Shown: one piece after another, positions 51,855-59,953 of the stretch
Numbering within the stretch: position 1 is the first letter of the stretch
Layout: the number at the start of each line of letters is the position of its first letter
NCBI RefSeq assembly: GCF_000948395.1
Contig: NZ_JYFN01000024.1
Span: 7,606 to 69,681 of the forward strand
Length of the DNA stretch: 62,076 nucleotides
Direction of reading: 5' to 3'
DNA from: Frankia torreyi
GTDB lineage: Bacteria > Actinomycetota > Actinomycetes > Frankiales > Frankiaceae
The notes under the pieces: model-generated
What the model saw: only the letters and a program-made list of their open reading frames with translations
What the model was told of the DNA's origin: nothing
Database searches by the model: none
Translations under genes and position numbers: made by a program

Positions 51855-53180
51855 GTGGAACGCGGGCCGGTGAGGGGACGGGCCCATCCGATGCAGGATC
51901 CTGGTACACGGGTGGCCGACCCCGTCCGCCTGGCCGCCGTCCGCGGGTGCGGTCTGCTCGACACCGACCCGGAGGAGCCGTTCGACCGGCTGACCAGGCT
52001 GGCCGCGATGATGCTGGACGCTCCGCTGGCGATGCTGACCGTGATCGACGACCGTCACGTCTTCGTCAAGTCGCAGTCCGGCGTCAGGCCCGAGTCCGGC
52101 GTCAGGCCCGAGGCCGGCGTGGATCCGGCGGCCCGGACCGGCCGGCGTCACCCGCTCGCCGAGGCGTTGTGCCCACTGGTCATCGACGCCGCCGGGCCGA
52201 TCGTCGTGCCCGACACGGCGGCGGACACCCGCACCCGGGGCAACCCGATGAACGTCACGCTCGGGGTGGCGGCGTGGGCGGGCCATCCGGTCTTCGGTCC
52301 GGACCGTCAGATCGTCGGGGTCTTCAGTGTCGCGGACGACCATCCGCGCCCGTGGACCGCCCGCGACCGCACCATCCTGGAGACGCTGTCCGAGGCGGCC
52401 TCCGGCGAGATCGCGTTGCGGGCGACGCTCGCGCGCGCCACCGAGCTGGCCCGCACCCTGCAGGCGAGCCTGCTGCCGCCCCGACTCCCCGAGGTGCCGG
52501 GCCTGGACCTGTCGGCCCGGTACCGGCCGGCCGGCGACGGCTCCCAGGTGCTCGGCGACTTCTTCGATGTCTTCGACACCGGGCCGGCCGGTCTGGGCGT
52601 CGTGCTCGGCGACGTCGCCGGCAAGGGCGTCGAGGCGGCCCGAGTGACCGCCCTGGCCCACTACACGATCCGGGCGGCAGCGAGCCACAGCACCAGTCCC
52701 GCCGCCATCCTGGGCCAGCTCAACACGGCGCTGCTGACGCAGCGCCCGGACAGCGAACGTTTTCTGACCGCCGCCTATCTGGACGTCCGCAACGCGCGCT
52801 CGGGCCGCCGGCTCACCCTCTGCTCGGCCGGCCACACCCCCGTCCTGCTGCGTCGCGCCGACGGTGACGTACAGCCGGTCGGCGTGCACGGCCTCGTGCT
52901 CGGGCTTTTCGACGACGCCGAGCTGGTGGACACCCCGATCCGGCTGAACCCGGGCGACATGCTCCTGCTGTACACCGACGGCGTCACCGAGGCGCGCCGC
53001 GGCCGCGAACAGTACGGCGACGAACGACTCCGCTCCCTGGTCGGCGCCCTGGGCCCGGTCACCGCCGAACGGCTGACGGCGGCGGTCGAGGCCGCGGTCC
53101 TCGATTTCGCCGAGGGCGCACCGCACGACGACATCGCCATCCTCGCGCTCGGACTGCCGAGCGAGCCCGGCTCCCGCTGA
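51855..53180 (+). CDS. GAF-domain PP2C-like serine phosphatase (SpoIIE/RsbU type)
   Basis: The 441-residue protein has an N-terminal GAF sensor domain (FDRLTRLAAMMLDAPLAMLT, then LCPLVIDAAGP and VFSVADDHPRPW) and a C-terminal SpoIIE phosphatase domain. Metal-binding aspartates lie in VLGDVAGKG, GDMLLLYTDGVTEARR and HDDIAILAL. It probably dephosphorylates an anti-anti-sigma factor in a partner-switching stress pathway, though no anti-sigma or STAS gene is adjacent. An 18-bp repeat sits in the GAF domain (about 52075-52125). GTG start, probably leaderless. Confidence 0.9.
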   Translation: MERGPVRGRAHPMQDPGTRVADPVRLAAVRGCGLLDTDPEEPFDRLTRLAAMMLDAPLAMLTVIDDRHVFVKSQSGVRPESGVRPEAGVDPAARTGRRHPLAEALCPLVIDAAGPIVVPDTAADTRTRGNPMNVTLGVAAWAGHPVFGPDRQIVGVFSVADDHPRPWTARDRTILETLSEAASGEIALRATLARATELARTLQASLLPPRLPEVPGLDLSARYRPAGDGSQVLGDFFDVFDTGPAGLGVVLGDVAGKGVEAARVTALAHYTIRAAASHSTSPAAILGQLNTALLTQRPDSERFLTAAYLDVRNARSGRRLTLCSAGHTPVLLRRADGDVQPVGVHGLVLGLFDDAELVDTPIRLNPGDMLLLYTDGVTEARRGREQYGDERLRSLVGALGPVTAERLTAAVEAAVLDFAEGAPHDDIAILALGLPSEPGSR

Positions 53181-53289
53181 CCGGACCGGCACCCCCGCGG
53201 GCCTCCCGACTCACCGGGAACGTGGCTGCCGGTGGACCCGGCTGCCGGTGGACCCGGCTGCCTGTGGACACGGCCAGTGCGGGCACGGT

Positions 53290-54969
53290 CTAGGAAGGCG
53301 GCAGTTGCGGCGGGGGCAGCGCGCCCTCCTCGTGATCGAGCTCGTCCTCGAGCAGGCGCAGGGAGGCGTCGGACAGGTGGCCGGTGTCCCGCCAGAGCTG
53401 GAGCTCGTCGCGTTCCGCCTCGATCATCGTGCGGCGGACCCGGCTGAACGCCTCCGTGAGGCTCGCGGTGGGGGGCCGGCCGGCGTCGGCGCGCTTCAGC
53501 GCGCGCAGGCTGTCCTCGCTGCGCCGCTTGCGCTCCTCGGCGACCGTGCGCAGGCGCAGGATGAGATCGTCGGGAAGCTGGCCGCGATCATGCAGAGCGG
53601 CCAGGGTCCGCAGGCCGGCGTCGGCCGCCGCGACCCGGGCGCGGGCGCGCTGCCGCCGGCCCTCGTCGAGGTCGGGCCGCACCCCCAGCCGGTGCAGGAC
53701 CGGTCCGAAGGTGAGCCCCTGGCCGACGAGCGTCACCAGCACCGCGACGTAGGCACAGAACACCAGCAGGTCCCGATGCGGGAACCCGGTCCCGTTGACG
53801 GACAGCGGCAGCGCGAAGACCGCGGCGAGGGAGATCACTCCGCGCATCCCGGACCAGGACAGCGCCACCAGTTCGCGGGTCGAGAGGTACGGATGGGGGG
53901 ACAGGAAGCGCGGGCGGGTCGGCGGCGTCTCGGGGGTCGGCGGCGTCTCGGGAGTGGGCGGTGTCTCGGGAGTGGGCGGTGTCTCGGGGGTGGGCAGCAT
54001 CGCGGGTAGCAGCAGCCACAGCGGCCGGACCAGCACGATCGCGCCGACCGTCACCGCCGTCGCGGCCGCGACGGTCGAGCGCGGATAGTCACCGATCGCC
54101 GGGATGACCGCCGCGAGCTGCTGGCCGATCAGCAGGAAGACGAAGCCCTCCAGCAGCAGGTCCACGAGCCGCCACACCGCGCGCGCATGCAGCCGCGCGG
54201 GCCCGGACAGCAGGCTGCGGGACTGGGAACCGAGGATCAGTCCCGCGGTCACCACCGCGAGGACCCCGGAGGCGTGCAGCGCCTCCGCCGGCACGTAGGC
54301 GGCGAAGGGTGTCGCCAGGGAGACGGTCGTCTCGGTCACGGGGTCCTCGATGCGCCGCCGGAGCTGGCCGATCAGCCAGGACACGGCGAGTCCGACGGCG
54401 AGCCCGCCGACGACCGCGAGCAGGAAACGTCCGGCGACCAGCGGGACGTCGAACCGTCCGTCGACCACCGCGGCCACCGCCACCGTGTACAGGGTCAGCG
54501 CCGTCGCGTCGTTGAAGAGGCTCTCGCCCTCGATGACGGTGCGCAGTCGGTCCGGCAGGCCCACCCGCCGTCCGATCGACAGGGCCGACACCGCGTCGGG
54601 CGGCGCCAGCGCTGCCCCGAGAGCGCAGGCGGCGGCGAACGACAGGCCCGGCACCACGGCGACGAGCGCCGCCCCGGTGACCACCGCGGTGACGACGACG
54701 AGCAGGACGGACAGCGAGACCACCGCGCGCAGGTTGGCGCGGATCTCCACCAGGCTTGAGCTCAGGGCGGCGGAGTAGAGCAGCGGTGGAATGATCAGTG
54801 CGAGGACGAGGTCCGGCTCGAGCCGCACGGTGGGCCCGGGCAGCAGCGCGTAGACCGCGCTCGCCACGACCAGCAGCACGGGCGCCGGCAGGCCGAACCG
54901 GCGGGCCGTCAGGGCGGCCGTCACCACGAGTGCGACTCCGAGCAGCCCGAAGGCTATCTCTCCCAGCAC
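53290..54969 (-). CDS. CPA1-family Na+/H+ antiporter
   Basis: The 559-residue protein has about 12 membrane helices and CPA1 landmarks: [40 protein letters not shown] (acidic transport pair) and [19 protein letters not shown] cytoplasmic C-terminal helical tail follows. It exchanges protons for Na+ or K+. A hydrophilic loop carries four 18-bp repeats coding for Pro-Thr-Pro-Glu-Thr-Pro. The start is uncertain because four in-frame 18-bp repeats upstream each contain GGAGGGG plus a GTG; the one nearest the first helix (54969) was chosen. Confidence 0.9.
   Translation of the reverse strand: MLGEIAFGLLGVALVVTAALTARRFGLPAPVLLVVASAVYALLPGPTVRLEPDLVLALIIPPLLYSAALSSSLVEIRANLRAVVSLSVLLVVVTAVVTGAALVAVVPGLSFAAACALGAALAPPDAVSALSIGRRVGLPDRLRTVIEGESLFNDATALTLYTVAVAAVVDGRFDVPLVAGRFLLAVVGGLAVGLAVSWLIGQLRRRIEDPVTETTVSLATPFAAYVPAEALHASGVLAVVTAGLILGSQSRSLLSGPARLHARAVWRLVDLLLEGFVFLLIGQQLAAVIPAIGDYPRSTVAAATAVTVGAIVLVRPLWLLLPAMLPTPETPPTPETPPTPETPPTPETPPTRPRFLSPHPYLSTRELVALSWSGMRGVISLAAVFALPLSVNGTGFPHRDLLVFCAYVAVLVTLVGQGLTFGPVLHRLGVRPDLDEGRRQRARARVAAADAGLRTLAALHDRGQLPDDLILRLRTVAEERKRRSEDSLRALKRADAGRPPTASLTEAFSRVRRTMIEAERDELQLWRDTGHLSDASLRLLEDELDHEEGALPPPQLPPS
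53921..53992. repeat. 18-bp tandem repeat, four copies, in the antiporter gene
   Basis: Four copies with minor changes encode a proline-rich insertion in a loop between membrane helices of the antiporter. Confidence 0.92.
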
Positions 54970-55038
54970 ATGCCGCCCCTCCAGCACATGCCGCCCCTCC
55001 GGCACATGCCGCCCCTCCGGCACATGCCGCCCCTCCAG
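54967..55038. repeat. 18-bp tandem repeat carrying repeated ribosome sites and start codons
   Basis: Four 18-bp units precede the antiporter. On the minus strand each reads GGAGGGG, six bases, then GTG, and all four GTGs are in the antiporter frame. Copy number would change the number of possible starts. Confidence 0.92.
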
Positions 55039-55101
55039 CACGCGCTGTCCCCGGTCTTGCGCGACCCGCACCGACGGACACCGGCGGCGCGGCCGGGACC
55101 G

Positions 55102-55287
55102 TCAGAGATCAGGACGGCCCTCGGTCAGCCAGGCCTCGACGTCGCGCGCCCGCCACAGGACAAAATGGCCCACGGAGTGGATGGGGGAGGGGAAATCGTC
55201 GCGGGCGCACAGCCCACGGGCGCGATGCGCCGAAATCGACAGCCGATGAGCGATATCGGCGGTGGTCCACAGATCGTCTACCGCCAT
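55102..55287 (-). CDS. AlpA/excisionase-like helix-turn-helix protein
   Basis: The 61-residue protein is a single winged helix: [20 protein letters not shown], then the sheet and a [13 protein letters not shown]-terminal helix typical of MerR-like AlpA/Xis proteins. It may be a small regulator or a relic of an integrated element. No integrase or att site was seen nearby. ATG start at 55287. Confidence 0.75.
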   Translation of the reverse strand: MAVDDLWTTADIAHRLSISAHRARGLCARDDFPSPIHSVGHFVLWRARDVEAWLTEGRPDL

Positions 55288-55296
55288 ACCGTCATG

Positions 55297-55485
55297 CTAT
55301 GCGACAACGGCACGCCCCGCCGCCGCCGCCGGGGTGCCCTGCCCCGCCCGCGCCGGGGACCACGGACGGGCGTGCACGGCACCGCGGACGGTCGGTTCCG
55401 CTCGGCGTACGCGCCGCATGCGGGTACGCTGGCCGACGTTGCTCTTCTTGGTGCCGCCGGTCACCTTCAGGATGGCACGAGCCAT
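55297..55485 (-). CDS. Possible small basic protein
   Basis: A 62-codon frame from an ATG at 55485 begins [16 protein letters not shown] and has a run of Arg ([12 protein letters not shown]). Its first half looks unlike shadow translation. It ends ten bases before the AlpA-like gene on the same strand. No Shine-Dalgarno is visible, and it lies antisense to the cspA leader, so coding is uncertain. Confidence 0.3.
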   Translation of the reverse strand: MARAILKVTGGTKKSNVGQRTRMRRVRRAEPTVRGAVHARPWSPARAGQGTPAAAAGRAVVA

Positions 55486-55566
55486 CGACCGGAGCGGATC
55501 CGGTCGGCGGAAGTACGGCGGTGTGTCGTGTGGATGCGCCGCGGCAGGAACAGTAGAGGAGCGACT

Positions 55567-55773
55567 GTGTCAGCAGGAACCGTGAAGTGGTTCAACGCCG
55601 AAAAGGGCTTCGGTTTCATCTCGGTGGACGGTGGGGGCGGCGACGTCTTCGTCCATTTCTCCTCGATTGTGAGCGAGGGCTTCAAGTCCCTCGACGAGGG
55701 GCAGCGCGTCAGCTTCGACATCGAGCAGGGCCAGAAGGGTCTGCAGGCCGCCAAGGTCCAGGCCATCGCCTAG
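55567..55773 (+). CDS. cspA: Cold shock protein, CspA family
   Basis: The 68-residue OB-fold protein has both RNA-binding motifs: [15 protein letters not shown] (RNP1, KGFGFI) and DVFVHFSSI (RNP2, VFVHF). It melts secondary structure in RNA and acts as a transcription antiterminator or chaperone. The GTG start is five bases after GAGGAG. Many paralogues occur in actinobacteria, so cspA is a family label only. Confidence 0.93.
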   Translation: MSAGTVKWFNAEKGFGFISVDGGGGDVFVHFSSIVSEGFKSLDEGQRVSFDIEQGQKGLQAAKVQAIA

Positions 55774-56007
55774 CTGGCGGCTCTCACGGGCCGCCCGTCC
55801 CACGGCTCCCGGCCGCGCCGGGTGCGAACTGGACGGGCCGCTCGGGCGGGCCGCGTGCTCACCGGCGCACACGGCCCGCCGCCCGCCGCCCGTCTCGGCG
55901 TCGCACCGACGGCGCGCGGATGGCACACCGGCGCGCGCGGATGGCCGTCCGATACCGCCCACCGCCAGTTCGGCACGTTCCGCGGTGCTGTTCGGGCCAG
56001 CCCAGGT

Positions 56008-56952
56008 TCAGGCGGATCGGTGCAGGGCGGCGCCGACGAAGGCGAGCTGGGCCGGGGCGACCGCGCGCCAGTAGGTCGGGGTGTGCCCGCCCGGGCCGAG
56101 ACTGTGTTCCTGTGGCCGCAGGTCCGCGACGGCCTGCCGGGAGACGGCGGCGAACGGGTCGTCGTCGCCGCAGTCGATCCGGTACGCCACCCCCGGCGCC
56201 GGCGCGGTCCCCAGGATCCGGTGCGCGGCGAAATCGGCGGCGGAGTCGAACGCGCCGGGGGCGCTGGCGCCGTAGCTGCGCCACATCGCCGGGCTGCTCG
56301 CCGCCGCCGCGACCACGAGGTCGGGATGGCGCCGGGCCAGCAGCAGCGCGCCGTATCCGCCCATCGACCAGCCCAGCGCCGCCATCCGGGCCGTGCGCAG
56401 GCCCGCCGTGGCCAGCCGGGGCCGGATCTCGTCGAGGATCATCGCCTCCGGATCGTCGCCGGCGGCCCGCCGATGCCAGTAGGTCGTGCCGCCGTCCACG
56501 GTCACCAGGGCGAACGGCGCCACGCCCGCTCCGATCGCGGCCGGCAGCAGGCCGTCGAGGCCCAACAGGCCGACGGCGCGGCGTGCGTCGTCGCCCCGCC
56601 CGTGCAGCACGAGGCACACGGGCAGGCCGCGCCCGCCGCCCGCCGGGGTGACGGTGACCATCGTGACCGGCCGGCCCCGGGCTGCGCTGGTGAACGTCGT
56701 GGCGGTCACCACGGCCGGGCCGGTGGCCGGCTCCGGTGACGCCGCGACCGGTGACGCCGCGCCGTGTGCCGTGCTCTCGGGGCCGGCACGCCGGGCGGCG
56801 GAGGGCGTCGTAGGCTCTGCCGCGCCGGGCCCGTCGGCGGTCGAGGAGCGGCCGACGCCGCCGGCGACGAGTCCGGCGGCGACGGCGCCGGCCGCCGCGA
56901 CCGGTGCCGCGATCACGAGGGCTCGCCTGCTCGGTCGCATGGTGCCGATCAT
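56008..56952 (-). CDS. Secreted alpha/beta hydrolase (esterase D-like)
   Basis: The 314-residue precursor has a Tat-like start (MRPSRRALVIAAP) with an Ala/Gly core, a Ser/Pro/Thr-rich linker and an alpha/beta hydrolase domain. The motifs are LVLHGRGDDA for the oxyanion region, GWSMGGYG for the nucleophile Ser and a late GGHTPTYW that should hold the catalytic His. Probably an exported esterase, loosely related to the one at 38.5 kb. Start at the ATG 56952 or the ATG four codons later. Confidence 0.85.
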   Translation of the reverse strand: MIGTMRPSRRALVIAAPVAAAGAVAAGLVAGGVGRSSTADGPGAAEPTTPSAARRAGPESTAHGAASPVAASPEPATGPAVVTATTFTSAARGRPVTMVTVTPAGGGRGLPVCLVLHGRGDDARRAVGLLGLDGLLPAAIGAGVAPFALVTVDGGTTYWHRRAAGDDPEAMILDEIRPRLATAGLRTARMAALGWSMGGYGALLLARRHPDLVVAAAASSPAMWRSYGASAPGAFDSAADFAAHRILGTAPAPGVAYRIDCGDDDPFAAVSRQAVADLRPQEHSLGPGGHTPTYWRAVAPAQLAFVGAALHRSA

Positions 56953-57112
56953 TCCATCCGGCCCGTGCGGGCCAGCCCGTGAGGCCGACGTGACCTACCC
57001 GCCGGACCGCGCGGCGTGCACGCTGTGCACGCCGAATTCAGTGCATTCTTCGTCCGCTATGGGCCTCATCACTCGGCGTCCCAGAGCCGTGTCGGTGAGG
57101 GACCGTGGTCGG

Positions 57113-57529
57113 GTGACCGATGATGACGACGACTGGGCCCCGCCGCCCGTGCCCTTCGGTGGCGGCGATCCGGCGGTGGCCGCCGCTGAGGCGCTGGCCG
57201 AGGCCGAGGCCGCGCTGCGGACCGGCGCCTGGCGGCCGGACCCGGACGAGATCGACGCGGCCGTGACCATCCTGCACCGGATGGATCTCGGCCGCCGCAA
57301 CCCCGACATCCCCCTGCGGCGCACCGCCCATCGCGCGCTGGATGAGACCTATCCGCAGCTCACCGTCTGGCGGGCCCGCCCGATGTACCTGTACGCGGCG
57401 GTGAAGACCGTCCAGTTGCTCGCCGCGGGCCCGCCGACCGGCGCCAACGCCGCGGCCGCCCACGCCGCCTGGGAGCGTCTCGGTGAGCTGTTGGGCGACG
57501 TGACCGCGAACGTCCAGGCCGGCCCCTGA
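57113..57529 (+). CDS. Hypothetical acidic protein
   Basis: The 138-residue protein begins with an Asp-rich stretch (TDDDDDWAPPPVPFGGGDP) and continues with amphipathic helices rich in Ala and Leu. No signal, membrane segment or family was recognised. The start is a GTG at 57113; an ATG at 57059 is an alternative. It could belong with the NERD-helicase gene 190 bases downstream, but no direct link is visible. Confidence 0.55.
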   Translation: MTDDDDDWAPPPVPFGGGDPAVAAAEALAEAEAALRTGAWRPDPDEIDAAVTILHRMDLGRRNPDIPLRRTAHRALDETYPQLTVWRARPMYLYAAVKTVQLLAAGPPTGANAAAAHAAWERLGELLGDVTANVQAGP

Positions 57530-57715
57530 CCGGGTCGCCGGTAGACCGCGGCGCCCGCGGTGGAACCGCCGTCGCCGCACCCTCCTTCCCATGTGCGGTC
57601 GCCCCATGTGCGGCTGCGGAGTGTGGCAGCTACAGGACGCCATCGGCGGCAAACGCCGCTAAAGAGCCAACATAGGCATACCATTCCTGGTGACTCTCGG
57701 TGGGGAGGAGATGAC

Positions 57716-59908
57716 ATGTCGCCAGGTCGGTCGGGCGTGCCCCAGGCCGAGCCGTCGGCGTTCGGTCAGGCCGTCCTGATCGGGATGGAGATCGACGGCG
57801 TCCAACGGCAGATCCAGCACCTGACCGACCTGCTCCGCGAGCTACGCCGCAGCCGCCGGGCCTGGGAGGCGGGGGCGCGAGGAGAGCGCGACGTCGTCCG
57901 GGTGCTCGTCGGGATGGACGACGCCGGGTGGCGGGTGCTGCCGGACCGCCGGTGGCCCGGCACCCGCCGTGCCAACATCGACGTGCTGGTGGTCGGCCCG
58001 GGCGGCGTCTTCGTGGTGGACGTGAAGAACTGGCGTGAGGCCAGGGTCGACGGCGGCCGGCTGTGGCGGGGCGACGAGGACGCCGAGGACGAACTGCGCA
58101 AGCTGACCGATCAGACGGCGGCCGTCGAGCAGGTGCTGGCGGACGCCGGTCTGCCGCCGACCGAGGTGGTGCCGCTGCTGGTTCTCGTGGGGCGGCGGGG
58201 CACCGAGCAGCTCGACCGGGTGCAGGTCACCGGCGAACTCGATCTCACCCGCAACCTGGTGCGGCGTGGCCTGCGGCTGGAACCCGCCGTCGTGGAGCGG
58301 GTGCTGGCATGCCTGGACGAGGCGTGCCCGCCGATGCGCGAGGCTGCCGCGGACGCCGCTGCGACGGCGCCGCCGGCCAGGCAGGCAGCGGACGCGGACG
58401 GTGTGTTCAGCCGGGACGAGCTGTTCAGCCGGGACGAGCTGTGGCGGGAGCTCGTCGACGCCGCGGCCCGCGAGCCGATCGAGGCGTGGATGACCTGGCT
58501 GCATCCGATGCAGGCCCGGCTGGTCTGCCGCCGCTCGTCCGGACCGGCCCGCATCCGTGGCGCGGCGGGCACCGGCAAGACCGTCGTCGCGCTGCACCGG
58601 GCCAAGTACCTGGCCGCCCGCGGGGACCGGGTGCTGTTCACCTCGCTGGTCCGCACCCTCGGGCCGGTGAACCGGGCGTTGCTGGCCCGGATGGCCCCCG
58701 AGCATGTCGGCCGGATCGAGTTCACCACGGTCGACGCTCTCGCCGTTCGCCATCTCGAGCAGCGGGGCGAGCGTGCCCGCTACCAGCAGGGAATCGCCGA
58801 CAACTGCTTCTGGCTGGCGTGGGGGCGCGTCGGCCTCCCGTCGGTCCTGGGCCGTTCCGGGGTGGAACCGGGGTACTGGCGGGACGAGATCGCGACCGTC
58901 ATCAAGGGCCGGGGCCTGACCGGCTTCGAGCAGTACGCCGAGCTTGCCCGGATCGGACGCAGCATGCCGCTGCAGCCGACGCACCGGCGCGCCGTGTGGG
59001 AGCTGTACGAGCACTACGAGCGGCTGCGGACGGCCCGCGGGGTCCTCGATCGCGGCGACGTGCTCCTGCTGGCCCGCGACCTGGCGAGGGAGCGCGCCGG
59101 CGGCGAGTTCGACGCCGTCATCGTCGACGAGGTGCAGGACCTGACCTGCGTCGGCCTGCAGCTGCTGCACGCCCTCGTCGGCGACCGACAGGACGGCCTG
59201 CTGGTCGTCGGGGACGGGCAGCAGTCCGTCTACCCCGGCGGGTTCACGCTGGCGGAGGCCGGCGTGTCCGTCGTCGGGCGGTCCACCGTGCTCGCCCGCA
59301 ACTACCGCAACCGCGAGGCGATTCTGCGCTACGCCCAGCAGGTGGTCGCCGGGGACAGCTTCGACGACCTCGACGTCGCCGGTGAACGCGGCCGGCGCGA
59401 CGTCGAGATCGACCGTCCCGGTGGTGAGATCGACGAGGTCGCCGTCACCGGCCCGGCCGAACAGGCCGCGGCGCTGCGCGCGGATCTGGTCGACGCCCAC
59501 GACGGCCGCGGGGTCCGCTACGGCGACATAGCCCTGCTCGCCCCGACCAACGACGCGGCCGCTCGCTGGGAGCGCATCCTGCTCGGAGCCGGCATCCCGG
59601 CGGTGCCGCTGTCCAGGTACGACGGGACGACGTCTCATGCGGTGAAGGTGGGCACCTACCACCGATCCAAGGGCCTGGATTTCGCCCGCGTGTACATCCC
59701 GGACCGCAACCGCTTCCCGCGCCCGCGACGCGCCACCGAGTCGGACGACGCCTACCGCGAGCGCGCTGTGCTGGAACGCCGCCAGCTCTACGTCGCCCTC
59801 ACGCGGGCCCGCGACAGCCTCTGGGTCGGCCTGCGGGAGCCGGTCGGTGCTGGCGCGGGTGCGGGCAGGGCCAGCCGCCGCGTTGACGACAAATCGTCGC
59901 GCTCCTAG
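57716..59908 (+). CDS. NERD-domain UvrD-like helicase
   Basis: The 730-residue protein has a NERD nuclease-related domain (GERDVVRVLVG, NIDVLVVGPGGVFVVDVKNW) followed by an SF1 helicase. The motor has Walker A GAAGTGKT at residues 282-289, Walker B VIVDEVQDL near 470, and late motifs GTYHRSKGLDF and YVALTRAR. NERD nucleases fused to UvrD-type motors are suspected in DNA repair or defence. The ATG at 57716 is preceded by GGGAGGAG. A short 18-bp duplication lies in the linker (58405-58440). Confidence 0.87.
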   Translation: MSPGRSGVPQAEPSAFGQAVLIGMEIDGVQRQIQHLTDLLRELRRSRRAWEAGARGERDVVRVLVGMDDAGWRVLPDRRWPGTRRANIDVLVVGPGGVFVVDVKNWREARVDGGRLWRGDEDAEDELRKLTDQTAAVEQVLADAGLPPTEVVPLLVLVGRRGTEQLDRVQVTGELDLTRNLVRRGLRLEPAVVERVLACLDEACPPMREAAADAAATAPPARQAADADGVFSRDELFSRDELWRELVDAAAREPIEAWMTWLHPMQARLVCRRSSGPARIRGAAGTGKTVVALHRAKYLAARGDRVLFTSLVRTLGPVNRALLARMAPEHVGRIEFTTVDALAVRHLEQRGERARYQQGIADNCFWLAWGRVGLPSVLGRSGVEPGYWRDEIATVIKGRGLTGFEQYAELARIGRSMPLQPTHRRAVWELYEHYERLRTARGVLDRGDVLLLARDLARERAGGEFDAVIVDEVQDLTCVGLQLLHALVGDRQDGLLVVGDGQQSVYPGGFTLAEAGVSVVGRSTVLARNYRNREAILRYAQQVVAGDSFDDLDVAGERGRRDVEIDRPGGEIDEVAVTGPAEQAAALRADLVDAHDGRGVRYGDIALLAPTNDAAARWERILLGAGIPAVPLSRYDGTTSHAVKVGTYHRSKGLDFARVYIPDRNRFPRPRRATESDDAYRERAVLERRQLYVALTRARDSLWVGLREPVGAGAGAGRASRRVDDKSSRS

Positions 59909-59953
59909 CGTGTGAGCGGCGTCACCTGACGGAATGGACGGGAGGTCGGCCGG

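Noticed and set aside
55102-55287. An integrated phage or plasmid marked by the AlpA/Xis-like gene
   Set aside because: No integrase, attachment-site repeat or other phage gene lies nearby; small AlpA-like genes are common singly.
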